Positions 43,471 through 52,494 of a DNA stretch of 64,000 nt are shown here, in pieces; the stretch's first letter is position 1; the number at the start of each line of letters is the position of its first letter. The stretch is from assembly GCA_033852095.1 (NCBI GenBank), contig JAWSVD010000029.1, forward strand, positions 85,845-149,844, read 5' to 3'. Origin of the DNA: CALCKW01 sp033852095 (GTDB lineage: Bacteria; Pseudomonadota; Gammaproteobacteria; CALCKW01). Below the pieces are notes generated by a model. That model saw only the letters and a list, made by a program, of their open reading frames with translations. It had not been told where the DNA came from and ran no database searches. The translations under genes and the position numbers were made by a program.

Positions 43471-43606
43471 TTCAGACCCCGCAAGTTTCACGCAAGCTTA
43501 GCTGTTTATGATCGATCCATCGTCAAAGCACTCCAGCCCGCTGGCGCTCGGCGATATAGAATCGAATCCAGAGGCAATACAATTGCCCACCCAAAGGGAG
43601 TTATAC

Positions 43607-44698
43607 ATGAAAGCCACTACTTTCATCCGTCGTACCGCACTGAGCTTGGCTGTCGCAGCAGTGACTTTCGCCGCACCCGCATCAGCAGAAGTCGACTTTT
43701 CAGGCAAAACCATCGAGTGGGTCATCCCCTTCTCCGAGACCGGCGGTTCAGCCAAGTGGGCCAACTTCTTCGCCCCGCTGCTCGCCGAAGAGCTGCCGGG
43801 CGAGCCCACTGTTGTGGTCAAGTTCATGCCGGGCGCAGGTTCGACCAAAGGCGCCAACTGGTTCCAAAAACAAACACACAAGGACGGCACATTGCTGTTC
43901 GGTTCGTCCGGCTCCACGCAGTTCCCCTACTTGCTGGGCGACCCTCGCGTGCGCTACGAATACAATGACTGGAACGCTGTCATGGCATCCGGCACGGGCG
44001 GCGTAGCCTACCTCAACCCAGAGGCCGGCGCCAAATTCAACGGCACCGCCAACGCGCTCAAAGATATAGACTTCATCTACGGCTCACAGGGCGCCACGCG
44101 CCTCGACCTCGTTGCCCTGCTCGCGTGGGAAATGCTGGGCATGAACGTCGAGCCGGTGTTCGGCATCAAGGGCCGCGGTGACGGGCGACTGATGTTTGAA
44201 CGCGGCGAAGCCACGATCGATTACCAGACATCTTCAGGTTACCTCAAGGGCTCTGCCGACCTGGTTGCGGACGGCAAAGCCGTGCCCATGATGACCTGGG
44301 GCGCACTGGGCGAGAGCGGCGACATCGTGCGCGACCCGACCTTCCCCGAGATCGCCACCTTCAAAGAAGTGTGCGAAGCGACCGAAGCTTGTGAGACCTC
44401 CGGCGATAACTGGGACGCATGGAAGGCCTTCTTCATTGCGGGATTCCCCTCGCAGAAGCTCGCCTTTTTGCCTGCTGGCACGCCGCAAGATGTGATCGAC
44501 ACCTACACCCAGGCCTTCGAAGCAGTCGTTGCACGGGAAGATTTCGCCGCGATTTCATCCAAGCGCGTCGGCAAATACCACGTATTTGTAGGCGAGAACG
44601 CACAGACCGCCCTGGCCTCTGCGACCAGCGCACCTGAGAGCGCCGTCACCTTTGCGCGCAGCTGGTTGAAAGACAAGTACGGCGTCACGCTGAAGTAA
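43607..44698 (+). CDS. tctC: Tripartite tricarboxylate transporter substrate-binding protein TctC
   Basis: 363-aa periplasmic receptor of the TTT family. ATG 43607 follows GGGAG at about 8 nt and starts a clear signal peptide (cleavage after PASA). Family features: IEWVIPFSETGGSAKWANFF near the N-terminus, MPGAGSTKGANWF and GRLMFERGEATIDYQTS. It is larger than the usual roughly 300-330 aa. First gene of the tctC-tctAB-isomerase-usp operon and divergent from tctDE. The ligand is presumably a tricarboxylate. Confidence 0.9.
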   Translation: MKATTFIRRTALSLAVAAVTFAAPASAEVDFSGKTIEWVIPFSETGGSAKWANFFAPLLAEELPGEPTVVVKFMPGAGSTKGANWFQKQTHKDGTLLFGSSGSTQFPYLLGDPRVRYEYNDWNAVMASGTGGVAYLNPEAGAKFNGTANALKDIDFIYGSQGATRLDLVALLAWEMLGMNVEPVFGIKGRGDGRLMFERGEATIDYQTSSGYLKGSADLVADGKAVPMMTWGALGESGDIVRDPTFPEIATFKEVCEATEACETSGDNWDAWKAFFIAGFPSQKLAFLPAGTPQDVIDTYTQAFEAVVAREDFAAISSKRVGKYHVFVGENAQTALASATSAPESAVTFARSWLKDKYGVTLK

Positions 44699-44712
44699 GA
44701 CAGTACCGAGCT

Positions 44713-44808
44713 GGCACGGGCATCCTGCCGTGCCGCTCTGAGGCGCCCAGCCTCAGAGCGTGAGAAAAATTCACTGCGCTTTTGATGACCGCTGCGCCTT
44801 GGCAGCGG
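44713..44808 (+). promoter_or_regulatory. Three consecutive hairpins between tctC and tctAB
   Basis: Perfect stems GGCACGG/CCGTGCC (44713-44734), GCTCTGAGG/CCTCAGAGC (44735-44759) and CCGCTGC/GCAGCGG (44789-44808) follow the tctC stop. None has a T-run. The arrangement fits mRNA protection or partial termination that makes receptor expression exceed that of the membrane component. Confidence 0.7.
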
Positions 44809-44879
44809 CATGCTCGTGGGTTTTTTCTCAAGCTCTCAGCCCCTCCCTTTAAAACCTCATAATTTATGGAGCGACTCCT

Positions 44880-46910
44880 ATGGAGATGTTCGCGACCGCT
44901 ATTCCTGCGCTTGTAGAAGCCTGGCAACTCATCCTGCAACCCGTCGTACTCGGCTATCTAGTGCTCGGCGTGGTGATGGGATTGACCATCGGTGTATTCC
45001 CTGGGCTCGGCGGCATCGCCGGGCTTTCGCTGTTACTGCCCTTTATGTTTGGCATGGATCCAGTCCTTGGCCTGGCCCTGATGATCGGCATGGTGGCGGT
45101 TGTGCCAACCTCCGATACCTTTGCCTCGGTGCTGATGGGCATACCCGGCTCCTCCGCCTCACAGGCGACTGTGCTGGACGGTTTTCCCATGGCGAAAAAT
45201 GGCGAGGCCGCGCGCGCGCTCGCCGCCGCCTTCACCTCCTCCTTGTTCGGCGGCTTGGTGGGCGCTGCCTTTCTGACAGTGTTCATCCTCATCGCCCGCC
45301 CCATCGTGCTAGCTTTTGGCCTGCCCGAAATGCTGATGATCACCGTGCTCGGCCTGTCCATGGTGGCCGTGCTGGCGGGGCGTATCCCGCTCAAGGGCCT
45401 CGCGGCCGCGTGCCTGGGTTTGATGATCGGCACCGTCGGTGAAGCAGACGCGGGCGGCAGCCTGCGCATGGCGAGCTACGACATCCCCTACCTGACCGAC
45501 GGCCTGAAACTGGTGATTGTCGGCCTTGGCATATTCGCCATCCCAGAGATCATCTCCCTGCTGCGTCAAGACAGCTCCATCGCCAAGGGCGCCAGTTTGG
45601 GCTCGGGCTGGATGGACGGCGTGCGCGATTGGGTCGACAACAAGTGGCTCTCAGTGCGCTGCTCCATCATCGGCGTCGTTGTCGGCATTGTGCCGGGTCT
45701 CGGCGGCTCGGTTGTGGACTGGATCGCCTATGGCCACACGGTGCAGAGCACCAAAGACAAATCCAAGTTTGGCAAGGGCGAGGTGCGCGGCGTGATCGGG
45801 CCCGAGAGCTCCAACAACGCCAAAGAGGGCGGCGGACTCGTGCCCACACTGCTGTTTGGCATTCCCGGCTCTGGCTCGATGGCGATCTTCATCGGCGCCA
45901 TCGCCCTGCTCGGCTCCGGCGACATCGAAGTCGGTCCTGCCATGCTGCAGAACAACCTCGACATCACCTACTCCATCGTCTGGCTCTTGGCGCTGGCCAA
46001 TGTCGCGGGCACCGTGCTCTGCATCGCCCTGTCGGGCAGCATTGCCAAGCTGACCACCATCCGCTTTACCTACTTGGCGCCCTTTCTGTTCATGCTGATC
46101 AGTTTCGCCGCCTTCCAATCGGGGCAGAACTTCGAAGATTTGTTGGCGCTGCTGGCGATCGGTTTGATCGGAATTTTTCTGCGCCGCTTTGATTGGTCTC
46201 GCCCTGCGTTTTTGATCGGTTTTGTGCTCTCCAACCCGGTGGAAAAATTCTCCAATCAGGCTTTTCAAATCGCCAGCTTTCGCTTTCGCAAAAGTTTTGA
46301 AGAAGGCATGGACTACGTCTTCAGCCCGATCGTGATCGTGCTGATCGTGATAACAGTGGTGTCCGTTGTGCTGGGCATTCGCCAGGCCAAGAGCATCATG
46401 GCTGAGGGCGAAGTGAAATCTGGTTCCAAACGTGCGCCGCTGGTCTTTTTGCTGGCCATATCCGCCTATCTGCTGGCAGCCGTCATCAACGCCAACAGCA
46501 TCCCCGACTTCAACCTCACCGACAAGATCATCCCGCTGGCGATCGGCTGCTTCGCGCTGTTGTGTTGCCTGATTCTACTGATCCAGATGATGCGGCAGCC
46601 CGAGGGCGACAGCATCTTTGCCGACAAAGAAGTCGCCGGTGAAGACGCCGACGCCCCCTACGGGCTGTGGTCTACCCTGGCATGGTTCGCCTCGCTGATT
46701 GCCGGCACCTGGTTTGTCGGTTTCATCTTTGCTCTGTTTGCTTTTCTGATCTGCTTTCTGCGCATACGCGCCGGTGCCAGCTGGTCCAAAACACTGCTGC
46801 TGACCGCCTGCGGCATAACGTTCATGTGCCTGATGGCCGGCGCGTTGAACCGAGACTTTCCACCGGGGCTGCTGCAAGCAGCCACTGACTTGCCGTGGCC
46901 ACTGAGATGA
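44880..46910 (+). CDS. tctA: Fused TctA-TctB tripartite tricarboxylate transporter membrane protein
   Basis: 676 aa where TctA is about 500. Residues 1-500 are TctA (12 or so helices), with the duplicated signatures GVFPGLGGIAGLSLLLPF and GIVPGLGGSVVDWIAYGH plus GIPGSSASQATVLDGFPMAK and FGIPGSGSMAIF. Residues about 515-665 add four helices of TctB type (VFLLAISAYLLAAVINANS ... WFVGFIFALFAFLICFL), which is normally a separate small subunit. Na+- or H+-driven uptake of the TctC ligand is expected. Its stop overlaps the next start (ATGA). Confidence 0.9.
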   Translation: MEMFATAIPALVEAWQLILQPVVLGYLVLGVVMGLTIGVFPGLGGIAGLSLLLPFMFGMDPVLGLALMIGMVAVVPTSDTFASVLMGIPGSSASQATVLDGFPMAKNGEAARALAAAFTSSLFGGLVGAAFLTVFILIARPIVLAFGLPEMLMITVLGLSMVAVLAGRIPLKGLAAACLGLMIGTVGEADAGGSLRMASYDIPYLTDGLKLVIVGLGIFAIPEIISLLRQDSSIAKGASLGSGWMDGVRDWVDNKWLSVRCSIIGVVVGIVPGLGGSVVDWIAYGHTVQSTKDKSKFGKGEVRGVIGPESSNNAKEGGGLVPTLLFGIPGSGSMAIFIGAIALLGSGDIEVGPAMLQNNLDITYSIVWLLALANVAGTVLCIALSGSIAKLTTIRFTYLAPFLFMLISFAAFQSGQNFEDLLALLAIGLIGIFLRRFDWSRPAFLIGFVLSNPVEKFSNQAFQIASFRFRKSFEEGMDYVFSPIVIVLIVITVVSVVLGIRQAKSIMAEGEVKSGSKRAPLVFLLAISAYLLAAVINANSIPDFNLTDKIIPLAIGCFALLCCLILLIQMMRQPEGDSIFADKEVAGEDADAPYGLWSTLAWFASLIAGTWFVGFIFALFAFLICFLRIRAGASWSKTLLLTACGITFMCLMAGALNRDFPPGLLQAATDLPWPLR

Positions 46911-48007
46911 GTCAAATTGGAATCCCCTACCTCTTCATGCGCGGCGGTACCTCCCGCGGACCGTATTTTCACCGCGGCGACTTGCCGCAGGACGAGACCA
47001 CGCTGGCCGACGTCCTGATCGCCGCCGTGGGCGCAGGTCACAAGCTCAACATCGACGGTGTCGGCGGCGGCGCCGCAGTGACAACTAAGGTCGCCATGCT
47101 CTCCCCTTCAGACGACGACTGGGCCGATGTCGATTACTTCTTCGCCCAAGTGTCGGTGGAGGATCGCCGCGTGGACTTCAAACCCACCTGCGGCAATATC
47201 CTCTCCGGTGTGGGCCCAGCCGCCATCGAGATGGGTCTAATCAAGCCCTCAGGTGAAGTGACTGAGATCAACATCCACGCCGTCAACACCGGTGCCAGGG
47301 TTGTGGCTCAGGTGCAGACGCCCGGCGGCGAGCTCACCTACGAAGGCGACACAGAGATCGCCGGCGCACCCGGGGCCGCAGCGCCGGTTTCACTGAAGTT
47401 CATGGGTGTTGTGGGCTCCTCCACCGGTGCTTTTTTGCCCACCGGCGAGTTGCGCGATACGGTCGACGGTATCGAGGTCACGTGCATGGACGTGGCCATG
47501 CCACTGGTCATTGCCCGCGCCAAGGATTTCGGCCTGAGCGGCCACGAGAGCGCTGAAGAGATCGACCAAAACACGGAGTTTTTTAGCAGCATGGAAGCGG
47601 TTCGGCAAAAGGCGGCGCTGCTGATGGGCATGGGCGACGTGAGCAAATCCGTCACCCCAAAATTTGGCCTACTGGCAAAAGCCAAGTCAGGTGGCACCCT
47701 TGCCACGCGCTATTTTATGCCCTGGAACACCCACCCCACCATGGCGGTCACCGGCGCCCAGTGCCTGGCGTCATGCGCACTCACGCCGGGCACAGTGGCC
47801 GATGGTCTGCTGCAAAGGCCCGAAACATCACCGGCTGAAGTGGTGCTGGAGCACGCCTCAGGCACCATCGACGTACTGGTCGACTTCGACAGCAGTGAGG
47901 GCTTCGAGCTGCTGTCTGCCGGGCTGGTGCGCACGGTGCGCAAACTGGCCGACGGCAAGGTCTATGTGCCCGCATCCGTCTGGCCGATCGACAGGAGAGC
48001 CTCATGA
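46907..48007 (+). CDS. PrpF/GalD-family isomerase (4-oxalomesaconate tautomerase or aconitate isomerase-like)
   Basis: 366 aa from ATG 46907, which overlaps the tctAB stop. PrpF-family diaminopimelate-epimerase fold with FMRGGTSRGPYFHRGDLP at the N-terminus, the conserved Cys segment FKPTCGNILSGVGPAAIE and GTLATRYFMPWNTHPTMAVTG in the second half. Characterised relatives isomerise 4-oxalomesaconate (GalD) or 2-methylaconitate/aconitate (PrpF). In this context, between a tricarboxylate importer and tcuAB, an aconitate-isomer substrate is the better guess than oxalomesaconate, because no gallate genes are near. Confidence 0.85.
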   Translation: MSQIGIPYLFMRGGTSRGPYFHRGDLPQDETTLADVLIAAVGAGHKLNIDGVGGGAAVTTKVAMLSPSDDDWADVDYFFAQVSVEDRRVDFKPTCGNILSGVGPAAIEMGLIKPSGEVTEINIHAVNTGARVVAQVQTPGGELTYEGDTEIAGAPGAAAPVSLKFMGVVGSSTGAFLPTGELRDTVDGIEVTCMDVAMPLVIARAKDFGLSGHESAEEIDQNTEFFSSMEAVRQKAALLMGMGDVSKSVTPKFGLLAKAKSGGTLATRYFMPWNTHPTMAVTGAQCLASCALTPGTVADGLLQRPETSPAEVVLEHASGTIDVLVDFDSSEGFELLSAGLVRTVRKLADGKVYVPASVWPIDRRAS

Positions 48008-48825
48008 GCTTAAAAAACATACTGGTTGCTTTCAACGGTTCAACCGCCTCTGAAGCTGCTTTGCGCTACGCCTGCGCTGCCGTGCGCGACAACGGTGGGC
48101 ACGTGACCGCCCTGCTCGCCCACGCCACCAACGAAGTGGTGAACAGCCGCGACGCCTGGGTACCGCCAGCGGCACGCGCCATCATCGCCGAGGCCAACAG
48201 CAGCATTCTCAGCGAAGTCGAGCTGCGCTTTGAAGCACTCAGAGCGGATCTAGCGCTGGGCGAGCGTTTGCATTTTCAGCGCGCGGCAGGGCGTGTGGAC
48301 GCTGTTATTGCAGAGTGCGCCCGCAGCTACGACATCATCGTGGTGGGCAATCTGATCTCTGGCGGTGCAGATCCACACGTTGCAGTACACCCAGATCGCG
48401 TTGCGCTGATGAGCGGCCGGCCGGTGCTGGTGATCCCCGATGACTACCAGCTCGATGCCCCACACGCACACGCCGCCGTGGCGTGGGATGGCAGTCGCGC
48501 CGCTGCCAGAGCTCTGTCCGACAGCCTACACATACTCCAACAGCAAGGTCGGGTCAGTGTGCTCACAGTGGGCAAAAAACCGTTACCACGCCCAGTGGAG
48601 GAGTTGATGCAACATCTCGAGCGCCAAGGCGTACAGGCAGAGCATCAAAACTTGCCACAACCCACCAGTGTGGGCTCGGCGATCGTTCGCTACTGCGCCG
48701 AACAAGACCCCTGCATGTTGGTGATGGGCGCCTACGAGCACTCTAAGTTTCGCGAGGATTTTTTTGGTGGCATCACAGCCAAGGTACTGAAGAAGATCAA
48801 AACCCCGCTGCTGCTCTCACACTGA
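48004..48825 (+). CDS. Tandem universal stress protein (UspA family)
   Basis: 273 aa with two Usp domains (about 1-145 and 155-273). The C-terminal one keeps a recognisable nucleotide-site pattern near its end (VMGAYEHSKFREDFFGGIT). ATG 48004 overlaps the isomerase stop. Usp genes accompany many TTT transporter operons; a direct role in transport has not been shown. Confidence 0.85.
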   Translation: MSLKNILVAFNGSTASEAALRYACAAVRDNGGHVTALLAHATNEVVNSRDAWVPPAARAIIAEANSSILSEVELRFEALRADLALGERLHFQRAAGRVDAVIAECARSYDIIVVGNLISGGADPHVAVHPDRVALMSGRPVLVIPDDYQLDAPHAHAAVAWDGSRAAARALSDSLHILQQQGRVSVLTVGKKPLPRPVEELMQHLERQGVQAEHQNLPQPTSVGSAIVRYCAEQDPCMLVMGAYEHSKFREDFFGGITAKVLKKIKTPLLLSH

Positions 48826-48951
48826 GTTGTGCAGCTCAGGGCGCATAGCAAGGTGTTTCTAACTAAATATCGCAACTGCGTCACTGTAGGTTCGAATTTG
48901 TTCGGAGATTTTCTACCAGCCCTCGACGCCGTTGTCCGAATAAAATCTGAT

Positions 48952-49884
48952 CTACATGTGATCGAGCTGGCCCACGCAGCGAATGGCGTCTATCAGGGCC
49001 GTCGCCGCCGCTGTGTGTCGCTGCGTATTGCGCAGCAGCAGCCCCACCGGCCTCGATACTTGGGGATCAACCAGCGGCCTGAAGACAATCTGTGGCTGCA
49101 GCGCGGAATCGATGCGCGAACGCGGCAACAGCGCTACCCCGCAGCCCGCGGCCACCAGCTCCAAGGCGGTCGACGCCCGCTGTACCTCAAAGCACCAGTG
49201 CAGCCTCAAGCGCTGCTTGGCGGCGGCTTCATCAATCAGCAGCCGGTTACCTGTGCCACGCGCGGGCATGATCAGTGCGCTGTTCGCCAACTCTCCCCAA
49301 GTCAGGCTCTCGCGCTCGGCCAGGGGATCATCGGCGCACAAAGCCACGCCGATGGCATCCTCAAACAGCGCCTCGAAAGACAAACCCGGCTCCAGCGCGG
49401 GGATGGCGGAGACGCCAAAATCAGCGTCCCCCTGCTCCACCGCCTCCGCCACCTCGTTGGCGGCAAATTCCAAAAGCCGAATCCGAGCGGAGAAGCCAGC
49501 AGCCCGACAGTGCTGCAGTGCGGGCGGCAACAGCCGCGCCACCACTGAAGGAATGATGGCCACCGTCACGATGGCGTTCCTCTGGTGCGCCAGGCTCACC
49601 GACTCATCGATGATCGCCAGCGTCATCTCCTGCGCGTCGCGCAGAATCGCCTCCGCCCTGGGCTGCAATCGCTTGGCGGCTAGGGTCGCCTTGACCGCGC
49701 GCGTACTGCGCTCGAACAGCACCGAATCCAGCTCGGTCTCCAGCTTTTGAATACGCCGACTCACCGCCGACTGGGACATCTTGAGTTGCTCAGCCGCTCG
49801 CTGAAAAGAGCCGCTCTCTTTGACTGCCAGAAAGGCCTGTAAATCCCCAAAATCGTAATTTATGCGCATATCGGGATAATCCAT
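48952..49884 (-). CDS. LysR-family regulator of tcuAB (TcuR-like)
   Basis: 310 aa: winged HTH (about 10-68, GDLQAFLAVKESGSFQRAA, MSQSAVSRRIQKLETEL) and effector domain (about 100-300). Divergent from tcuA over a 61-bp gap, as TcuR is from tcuABC in Salmonella. A TCAA...TTGA pair at 49901-49920 in that gap is a weak candidate site. The ligand would be tricarballylate or a related acid, by inference. Confidence 0.85.
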   Translation of the reverse strand: MDYPDMRINYDFGDLQAFLAVKESGSFQRAAEQLKMSQSAVSRRIQKLETELDSVLFERSTRAVKATLAAKRLQPRAEAILRDAQEMTLAIIDESVSLAHQRNAIVTVAIIPSVVARLLPPALQHCRAAGFSARIRLLEFAANEVAEAVEQGDADFGVSAIPALEPGLSFEALFEDAIGVALCADDPLAERESLTWGELANSALIMPARGTGNRLLIDEAAAKQRLRLHWCFEVQRASTALELVAAGCGVALLPRSRIDSALQPQIVFRPLVDPQVSRPVGLLLRNTQRHTAAATALIDAIRCVGQLDHM

Positions 49885-49945
49885 GCAAAACCCCCGCTAG
49901 TCAAATATATATGCCGTTGATAATCTGTTTTCAGAGGAGATATCC

Positions 49946-51331
49946 ATGAGCAAAGACTGCGACATCGTGATCATTGGCGGCGGCAACGCCGCCCTGTGCG
50001 CCGCCATCACCGCTGCCGAAACCGGCGCAAAAGTGCGCCTGCTGGAGGCCGCACCGCGCAGCTACCGCGGCGGCAACTCACGCCACACCCGCAACTTCCG
50101 CTGCATGCACGAGGGCCCATTGTCCGTGTTGCAGGACAGCTACGATCAGGAGGAGTACCTTCAGGATTTGCTCAAGGTGACCGGCGGCAATACCGATGAA
50201 ACACTGGCCAAGCTGGTGATCCTTGAGACCCAGAACTGCCTGCCGTGGATGCTGTCGCAGGGGGTGCGTTTTCAACCGGCGCTCTCGGGCACCCTGTCGC
50301 TGAGCCGCACCAACGCCTTTTTTAAGGGTGGCGGCAAGGCCCTGCTCAACGCCTACTACCGCCGCGCCCAAGCGCTCGGCGTGGAGCTGCTCTACGACGC
50401 CAAGGTCACGCACTTGCAATTAGACGGCGATCACATCAGCTGGGTCGACTACAGCCATGCAGACATTGAGTACCGCATCGCCCCCACATCGGTGGTGGTT
50501 GCCTCCGGTGGCTTTCAAGCGGACATCGATTGGCTGACACGCGCCTGGGGCCCTGCCGCCAAGAACTTCCTGATTCGCGGCACGCCCTACAACCGTGGGC
50601 TTGTCTTATCGGACCTCATGCAGCAAGGGCTGCTGACCGTGGGCGATGCCAACCAATGCCACGCGGTCGCCATCGACGGACGCGCGCCGCAATACGACGG
50701 CGGCATCGTGACCCGGCTGGACTGCGTGCCCTTCTCCATCGTCGTCAATCAGCACGCCGAGCGCTTTTACGACGAGGGCGAGGACGTCTGGCCAAAGCGC
50801 TACGCCATCTGGGGCCGGCTGCTGGCAGCCCAACCCGAGCAGATGGCTTACGCCATCATCGACGCCAAATCCCAGGCGCTCTTTATGCCCTCTGTCTTCC
50901 CCCCCATCACCGCCGACACTGTCGAGGAGCTGGCGCTGAAGCTGGATCTGCAACCGCAGGCGCTGCGCCACACGGTGGATCAATTCAACGCCGCCTGCCC
51001 AGACGGCGACGGCTTTCATGCCACCGAACTCGATGGCCTCATCACCTCGGGCATCACGCCGGCCAAAACCAACTGGGCCCGACCCATCAGCGAAGGCCCT
51101 TTCCACGGTTACCCACTGCGCACCGGCGTCACCTTCACCTATCTGGGACTCAAGGTGGATAAGCGCGCGCAGTGCAGCACCGCCGACGGCCCGGTAAAAA
51201 ATCTCTGGGCCGCGGGCGAGACCATGGCCGGCTCCATATTGGGACAGGGTTACCTGGCTGGCTTCGGTATGGCCATGGGCACTGTTTTTGGGCGTATCGC
51301 CGGCCAGGAGGCGGCAAACCATGCAAGATGA
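49946..51331 (+). CDS. tcuA: FAD-dependent tricarballylate dehydrogenase TcuA
   Basis: Oxidises tricarballylate to cis-aconitate. 461-aa flavoprotein of the fumarate-reductase/succinate-dehydrogenase flavoprotein superfamily: FAD motif IVIIGGGNAALCAAITAAE, RGGNSRHTRNFRCMHEG (family-specific), TSVVVASGGFQADIDWLTR, and the C-terminal LWAAGETMAGSILGQGYLAGFG. GAGGAG lies 7-8 nt before ATG 49946. The end overlaps tcuB by 11 bp. Confidence 0.92.
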   Translation: MSKDCDIVIIGGGNAALCAAITAAETGAKVRLLEAAPRSYRGGNSRHTRNFRCMHEGPLSVLQDSYDQEEYLQDLLKVTGGNTDETLAKLVILETQNCLPWMLSQGVRFQPALSGTLSLSRTNAFFKGGGKALLNAYYRRAQALGVELLYDAKVTHLQLDGDHISWVDYSHADIEYRIAPTSVVVASGGFQADIDWLTRAWGPAAKNFLIRGTPYNRGLVLSDLMQQGLLTVGDANQCHAVAIDGRAPQYDGGIVTRLDCVPFSIVVNQHAERFYDEGEDVWPKRYAIWGRLLAAQPEQMAYAIIDAKSQALFMPSVFPPITADTVEELALKLDLQPQALRHTVDQFNAACPDGDGFHATELDGLITSGITPAKTNWARPISEGPFHGYPLRTGVTFTYLGLKVDKRAQCSTADGPVKNLWAAGETMAGSILGQGYLAGFGMAMGTVFGRIAGQEAANHAR

Positions 51332-52388
51332 ATCCCTACAAGAAGCGCGTCGGCAACTCGAAATATGCAATGCCTGTCGCTACTGCGAGAGCTATTGCTC
51401 GGTGTTTCCCGCGGTGCACGCGGTGCGCGCCTTCAGCGACGGCGACCTGACCCAGTTCGCCAATCTGTGCCACAACTGCCGAGGCTGCTATTACGCCTGC
51501 CAGTACACACCGCCCCACGGCTTTGCTCTCAACCTGCCCAATGCACTGGCCGAGCTACGGCAGGACAGCTGGGAGGAGTTTGCCGCCCCGCGGGTTGTGG
51601 GCCGGCTGTTTCAGCGCAACGGCCTGCTGCTGGCAACTGCCACCGCGCTCTGTCTCGCGCTGCTGCTGGGCCTGATACGACTGGCGGGCGACGGCGGTGG
51701 CGAGGGTTTCTACGCCGCGCTGCCGCACACACTGATGGCCGGGATCTTCATGCTGGCCTCGCTGTTTCCACTGCTGAGCTTGACGGTCAGCCTGCGCCGT
51801 TACTGGCGCGCCACCGAGGGCGAATGGATCCGCGGCTCGCAGCTGCTGGCCGCCCTGAAATCCGCGGCAACAGCCCACAACCTCGACGGCGGACACGGCG
51901 AGGGCTGCAACTTTGAAGACGAAGACCGCTACTCACGCGCCCGGTTGTTTGCACACCAATTAGTGATGTATGGCTTTATGCTATGTTTCGCCGCGACCGC
52001 TGCGGGGACAGTGATGCACTACCTGCTGGACAAGCCTGCGCCCTACCCGCTCTGGTCCGCGCCCAAGGTGTTCGGCATCAGCGGCGGGCTCGCGCTGAGT
52101 GCAGGCAGCGCCTGGATGGTCCTGCTGAAGCTGCGCGCCGATAAAACGCTGGCTGCGCCCTCCGCCTGGGGCGGCGAGATAGAATTCATCGCCCTGCTCG
52201 GTGCCATGGCGCTCACCGGACTGCTGCTATTCGTTTTAGGCAGCACGGCCGCCATGCCCACGCTGCTGGCCGTTCATCTGGGCACGGTGCTGACCTTTTT
52301 CTTGCTGACCCCTTTCAGCAAAATGGCCCACGCCTTTTACCGCTTGGCAGCACTGATCAGGGACGAACAATGCAAACAGCAGCGCTGA
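51321..52388 (+). CDS. tcuB: Tricarballylate utilisation protein TcuB (4Fe-4S, membrane)
   Basis: Re-oxidises the TcuA flavin and passes electrons to the quinone pool. 355 aa from ATG 51321, preceded by AGGAGG. Two Cys clusters near the N-terminus, CNACRYCESYCSVFPAV and CHNCRGCYYACQYTPP, hold Fe-S centres. About six membrane helices follow from about residue 100, with His residues suitable for heme (YGFMLCFAATAAGTVMHYLL). The Salmonella transporter TcuC is absent; the TTT system upstream probably takes its place. Confidence 0.92.
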   Translation: MQDESLQEARRQLEICNACRYCESYCSVFPAVHAVRAFSDGDLTQFANLCHNCRGCYYACQYTPPHGFALNLPNALAELRQDSWEEFAAPRVVGRLFQRNGLLLATATALCLALLLGLIRLAGDGGGEGFYAALPHTLMAGIFMLASLFPLLSLTVSLRRYWRATEGEWIRGSQLLAALKSAATAHNLDGGHGEGCNFEDEDRYSRARLFAHQLVMYGFMLCFAATAAGTVMHYLLDKPAPYPLWSAPKVFGISGGLALSAGSAWMVLLKLRADKTLAAPSAWGGEIEFIALLGAMALTGLLLFVLGSTAAMPTLLAVHLGTVLTFFLLTPFSKMAHAFYRLAALIRDEQCKQQR

Positions 52389-52494
52389 GCAGGCAGCAAT
52401 AATGCGGCGCAGCGACGGTGCAAGGAAAACCAACAATGTCACACTCACCTTCGCCCCCCTGCACTAAAACACAGGCGGCGGGTTTGGCGTCGCG

